64,000 bases of DNA from Mantis religiosa. Lineage: Eukaryota > Arthropoda > Insecta > Mantodea > Mantidae. The first letter of the stretch is position 1. The number at the start of each line of letters is the position of its first letter. Shown here one piece after another: positions 60,075 through 64,000 of the stretch. Under the pieces are notes generated by a model that was not told the origin of the DNA, searched no databases, and worked only from the letters and a program-made list of their open reading frames with translations. The position numbers and the translations under genes were made by a program. Where the stretch lies: the NCBI GenBank assembly GCA_030765055.1, contig CM060947.1, forward strand, positions 52,389,611 through 52,453,610. Reading direction: 5' to 3'.

Positions 60075-60359
60075 TTACCAGTATTGTATACTTTGACACA
60101 TACTGTAGTTATTCGGACTCTCTGGGGGATAAGAGTGATTTCTTTTAGCTATCGGGAGTTAACTGAATAGCACATTTGAAATTTTTAATTTCAGTCTCGA
60201 TCATAGCGTATCCTGGCAAAGAAATTGTGTAATATACTACAGAAAATAGCAATTTGTCATCTATAAAGCAAGCCTTCATTTATTACGCTAAATAACATAA
60301 TCTTTTCTTCAAAACGGGTCCTGGTTTAAGAGATACTAGTTAACGAGGTTTTACTGTAC

Positions 60360-60545
60360 TTCTAAAGCCTTTGTGATTTCTGTCATTAATTGCACTATTT
60401 GACATGCTACATATTCAACAATGAAGTCACTATAAATTGTAACAGACTGCATGAGCACAGTTGCCTCTGTACACCAGAAAACAGCGTGACAATACCGAGC
60501 ACTGTATTAAAAATAGTAAACATTATCCTTTTCTAAGATAAAGTA
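60360..60545. other. Intron, nothing recognised
   Basis: Short AT-rich interval between the DNA-element end and the decayed GC-rich retroposon. Confidence 0.4.
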
Positions 60546-60559
60546 CTGCAGTCCCTTCT

Positions 60560-60870
60560 GCAGCAGTGTTGCGGCCGCTGTTGCGACTTTAGAACCCCTA
60601 CTGTAGGGAGTTTTTCGGATTGGGGTGGTCTCGGTGGGGCAATGGTTCCCAACACCCAAGGATATTGGGTACGTCTGGAATGCCTGACAGCCCAGACGAG
60701 GTTGAAGTACGCCTGAAGGAATCTCTGGTACTAGCCAGAATAGTTAGTAACTGGTATTAGATCACTGGCTTCCAAGGTTATCGGTAGTCTTCCCGCATAG
60801 TTTGACGAACCTCACGGATAGGGCTTTCCATTAACCTAGTAGAAGGGCACACAGAGTTAGCTTCGGCGAC
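60560..60870. mobile_element. Decayed copy of the GC-rich retroposon
   Basis: Shares TTTTTCGGATTGGGGTGGTCTCG-like and GGTACTAGCC...TAGTTAGTAACTGG blocks and the ATCGGTAGTCTTC motif with 22330-22530, with many mutations. Shows the family has old as well as better preserved copies. Confidence 0.65.
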
Positions 60871-61059
60871 TTCCTGATCTTCAAGGGGAGAGCTTAGGTC
60901 ACAGCTAGACCTCAATCAAACTTGCCTGTATTGTGATTTCCTCTAGTTTCTTAAGCTGAAACTTCAGTCATTATTCACGTCACGTAATAACCTATCCAAC
61001 TTTCATTGAGACTTCACTTAGCTATACTTTCATTGTTAATGTTGCTGTTGTCAAATGCT

Positions 61060-61850
61060 AGGCTTTGGCAATGAAGCCATTAGCTCTCTTGTTCTCCAAT
61101 ATTTCTGCGTAGTGGATCCGGCAGGTAGGGCTTCACGGGTTAAAAGATGTTCCTAAGTCATTTCGTCTTATTTGTTGCACAAAGGACAACTTAGACTTGT
61201 ATAAATGCCTGTTCTGTGTAAGTGTTTGGCCAAATAATCATGTTCCGTAAGTAATCTAAAATTTGCTACTGCAGCTTTACGTGGAATTTCTGGAATAATT
61301 TCTGGATTTTTAATTAAAATATTCCATTTTTTATCTTTGGCTTTGTTAGATATTGATTGATTTTGTTTGCTTCTATATTTCTTTTTTATTAATCTTTTTA
61401 TGGATGTAAAGGATAGGTTTTTACTTTTGTTCTGAATTAATTTTGCACCTTTTTAGCAAGGAAATCAGCTGATTTATTTCCAGCAACTCCACAATGTGCA
61501 GGTATGCACTGTAATATAATACTTTTCTGTAGTTTTTTAAGCTATTGGATCATTTTTTGACATTCTTTAATTTGGATTGACCTCATTTTATATGAAATTA
61601 TTGCACATAATGCTGCTTTAGAATCAGAAAGTATGACACCATTTTTGAATTTATCTATTCTGTATAGAAGGTGTTGGAGTGAAATATGAATAGCCGTTAA
61701 TTCTGCATCAAAATTTGTTGTGTGGTATCCTGCTGGTTGATAGAATGAGAACAGTGCACACTTAATTCCTGCTCCTGAGTTGTTGTCCAAGCTAGATCCA
61801 TCTGTGTAGATATGTAAACATTCTTCGGGTGGCTATCTATTGTTCACAGT
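61060..61850 (-). pseudogene. LINE RNase H domain and C-terminus
   Basis: Reading leftward from 61830: H-I-Y-T-D-G-S-S-L-D-N (first RNase H aspartate), then F-D-A-E-L-T-A-I-H (glutamate), L-S-D-S-K-A-A-L-C-A-I (second aspartate), and after a break H-C-G-V-A-G-N-K-S-A-D (the H..G-N-x-x-A-D motif). This is the complete RNase HI signature that ends the polymerase protein of Jockey/I/R1-type LINEs. A cysteine-rich ending follows near 61170. Upstream polymerase sequence is missing; frame breaks occur at about 61545 and 61455. Confidence 0.8.
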
Positions 61851-61959
61851 TTCTAATGCTAGTGCTTTTAGTACAGGTTTGGAAGTTTCAGATTTTGTAA
61901 CTATTTGTTCTAAATCTAATTGAATATTAATTGGTTAAAAATTCATTTCTAATGTTAAA

Positions 61960-63175
61960 TAATTCCAACTGTCAGTTCACTTTACTTAAGACGCAATGAA
62001 TTACGCAGCCCGACACAGTTTTTTCTGCCGGAAGACTCACTCGTTGGAGAGTCTAACATAAGTCTCTAATCTCTAGCAATGGTAGCACTCAATGTCAATC
62101 CCGAGAAAAGCGCTTTTCTCGCAACAGAAACTCACTATGTCATTCACTTACTTGTTCACTCACTCATTCACTGTGCCAGACTCAATTACTTCGCGAAAGC
62201 GCTCGCTTATTAAACCATAGGAAATTTTCAGAATTCCTGAACGTTCAAGACGAAAAAATTAGTTATCTGGAGATATGGCTTATAGGGTTTACGGCGGACG
62301 TACACAACGCCAACCTCCCGATAATCTTGGTCCACAGCAGCTGCTTCACATTATTTCTGAAGTATAAAGACGACAACAATCTGATAACACTCTGTTATGG
62401 TGGTAGTAGGCGTCTGTTTACACCAAGATCTTCTCTTACGCTGGATGGAGTAAACAAACTGTTTGCATAGTCTAAGGGAACTTGTTGATTTACATCAGTA
62501 CAACTGTCGGGAATCTGTGGAGGCCTAGTGTGTTGAAAACATGACACTTAGACTTAAATGTGTGTTTATTAAATTGAGAAGTAGTGGTCGTTTTCAACAC
62601 TTTCCGTTCTTTAATGACCTCTGCATGAAATGGTCTCGCGAACACGTGAATTTGGTTAGTTAAACCATCAGGAGCAGGGTCGGCCAGAAAATTGCGTTGA
62701 CAGCCAACGCCCAAAATTAATTTTCATTGCGCAAACGAGTTTATACCCTGCTTGTATTGCTTCCACTTCTTTTGAAGTAACACGAATTTGTACCAGAACG
62801 TCGCGAGTTCGTTCCGAACTTGGCAATTATATTAAAAGCCACAAACAAACAAAGAAGTTAATTTGCTCTCTTGTAATCACATCGTGCAAATGGTTCAAGC
62901 ACAATTACAGCGGTGCCTTTAGAATCAAGATTTTAAATCGCCGCTTGTTTAGACGTTCATTTAAAACAAATGCCGACTTTATATATCCTAGCAGTGTTAA
63001 CGTGTTTGTGGAGGTGAATATACTTTCGCAGAAAAAGAAGTAAATACATTATTTTATATACTGAGCCTTAATTGAGATAAATGATTGCATAGATTGTTTA
63101 TTTTATATGTTATTATAGGAAATAGGGGATTGGAATACGGGAATTAGTAGGATTAAGTGACAGACACATCTTGTA
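61960..63175. other. Intron, nothing recognised
   Basis: No repeat or coding motif identified. Confidence 0.5.
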
Positions 63176-63179
63176 ACAC

Positions 63180-63290
63180 AAAGTAGTTTAGTCCCAGACC
63201 ATGTAGTAAATCCCGGTCAAAGAATGCCAACCTTCCAGCTGGTGATGCCGAGATTCTAACCAGATCTCCTCGCATCCGTTAGGACTAAGG
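63180..63290 (+). mobile_element. SINE-VI fragment
   Basis: Shares GGTGATGCCGAGATTCTAACCAGATCTCCT-type text with the body of the copy at 54545-54870. The head is absent. Confidence 0.5.
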
Positions 63291-64000
63291 CAGAGTTGTA
63301 AGCTCAGTCTTATATTATCTAACTTTGCATTGATGATATACAGAAGAACTGGATAGTGATAACTTATATTCTGTAGTACACGACAGAAAAAATGCCAGGA
63401 TTACTTTTTGCAGATGACTTAGTCATAGGTTCGATTTCAATAGGAGCTTTGGAAAGAGTTCTTCAGATTATGCATGCATTTTCTAAAAAGGGGGCCTGAG
63501 AATTAATTCTCAGAAATCAAAGATAATGGTATTTAAAAGGGAGCATAAAATGAAGGAGGAAAGGTGTCATGCAGAAAGAAAAGAGCTGCGAATTTTAAGT
63601 AAATTTGATTATTTAGGTGTGAGACAAGTAGTATTGGGAGATGGAATTACCATAAAAATAGTGCCTTAGCTTAGGGAAGAGTTGCAATGTCATGAGGTCG
63701 TGCCATGAGAAAATACCAGAAATGCGAATTAGTTGTAGGAAAGAGTGTATAAAACAGTTATTAAAGCAACAATGGTCTATGGAGCAGTGATTTGGGGAGG
63801 TGATGAAGGAGTGCATTCAGTTGATAGAATACGTAGATTTTTTATAAACTGGTTTAGGCCTTACCTACATCGTCACTAAACGTTGTTGCAATGCTGGAGA
63901 TGGGAAAAGTGGGTTTATCTCCGTTAGAACATATACCTTTTGCCTCATAGGTTAGCATTTGTCCACACCCATGTTCTAAACTTGTTGACCAGACATATCA
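63290..64000 (+). pseudogene. LINE reverse-transcriptase fragment running off the window
   Basis: Contains M-P-G-L-L-F-A-D-D-L-V-I-G-S (63391-63435), the F-A-D-D catalytic box of non-LTR reverse transcriptases. It is followed by M-V-F-K-R-E, F-D-Y-L-G-V and M-V-Y-G-A-V-I-W-G-G in different frames. The layout matches that upstream of and including the LINE at 15085-16329, so it is probably a related family. Frameshifts and stops show it is inactive. The right end is beyond the window. Confidence 0.75.

Larger units (their letters stand above)
56107..60356. mobile_element. Possible pogo/Tigger-type ends enclosing later insertions
   Basis: The left end reads CAGTGAAACC (56107) after TA, and the right end reads GGTTTTACTG (to 60356) before TA. 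Just inside the left end, the text ACTCGGATCAACTGGGACC resembles pogo/Tigger-type termini. The two ends agree only over about ten bases, so they may belong to two separate elements. A 150-bp block near the left end (56215-56357) recurs at 58675-58830. No pogo transposase is visible between them. Confidence 0.4.

Overview
This is eukaryotic, almost certainly insect, genomic DNA, and essentially all of it lies inside one gene. The only host coding sequence I can support is two exons on the + strand (4719-4846 and 52577-52745). Together they encode the second immunoglobulin domain of a Dpr-family cell-surface protein (defective proboscis extension response; insect databases often call relatives 'zwei Ig domain protein zig-8-like'). 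The exons have clean splice sites and are separated by a phase-0 intron of 47,730 bp. Upstream sequence (1-4718) and downstream sequence (52746-64000) should be the neighbouring introns of the same gene. Giant transposon-filled introns together with an arthropod gene family suggest a large-genome insect. A cockroach or other Blattodea is my guess, but the sequence does not prove it.

Everything else is transposable elements, their remnants, simple repeats and anonymous AT-rich intron. Cut-and-paste DNA elements: mariner copies at 1484-2363, 2366-3409, 23540-24861, 30738-32034, 36958-37889 and 56431-57765 (the last nearly intact), a DD41D-type Tc1/mariner relative (58772-60074), a DDE-transposase N-terminal fragment (39782-40234), a piggyBac-like element (28064-30120), a hAT element (41338-42375) and a possible pogo/Tigger-type pair of ends (56107 and 60356). 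Retroelements: non-LTR pieces at 15085-16329, 29198-29694, 34985-35480, 61060-61850 and 63290-64000; Penelope-like pieces at 24968-25530 and 53287-54350; and four solo LTRs of one family. Short retroposons: at least five tRNA-derived families, plus a GC-rich retroposon of about 0.5 kb that I do not recognise.

Region by region. 1-4.7 kb: mariners, solo LTR, SINE, then the first dpr exon. 5-15 kb: sparse repeats and a 1-kb ATT array. 15-26 kb: LINE, a cluster of tRNA-like repeats, nested GC-rich retroposons, an interrupted mariner and an inverted Penelope copy. 26-41 kb: solo LTR, piggyBac with a LINE inside it, mariners, a tRNA-like concatemer and SINEs. 41-52.5 kb: hAT, a second concatemer, SINEs and a GT tract. 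52.6 kb: second dpr exon. 53-64 kb: Penelope, a young mariner, a SINE and an LTR-interrupted transposase, then LINE pieces.

The most unusual observations are these. (1) Two roughly 1-kb concatemers of a tRNA-like repeat are each bounded by one 12-bp target duplication, with units in mixed orientation. (2) The GC-rich retroposon sits as a tandem pair with the target sequence present at all three junctions, and its copies keep a similar open frame. (3) A Penelope-like 3' end lies in a near-perfect 218-bp inverted repeat. (4) A mariner has perfect 31-bp terminal repeats and an open frame, but its expected ATG reads ATT. No bacterial, CRISPR or operon-like system is present.
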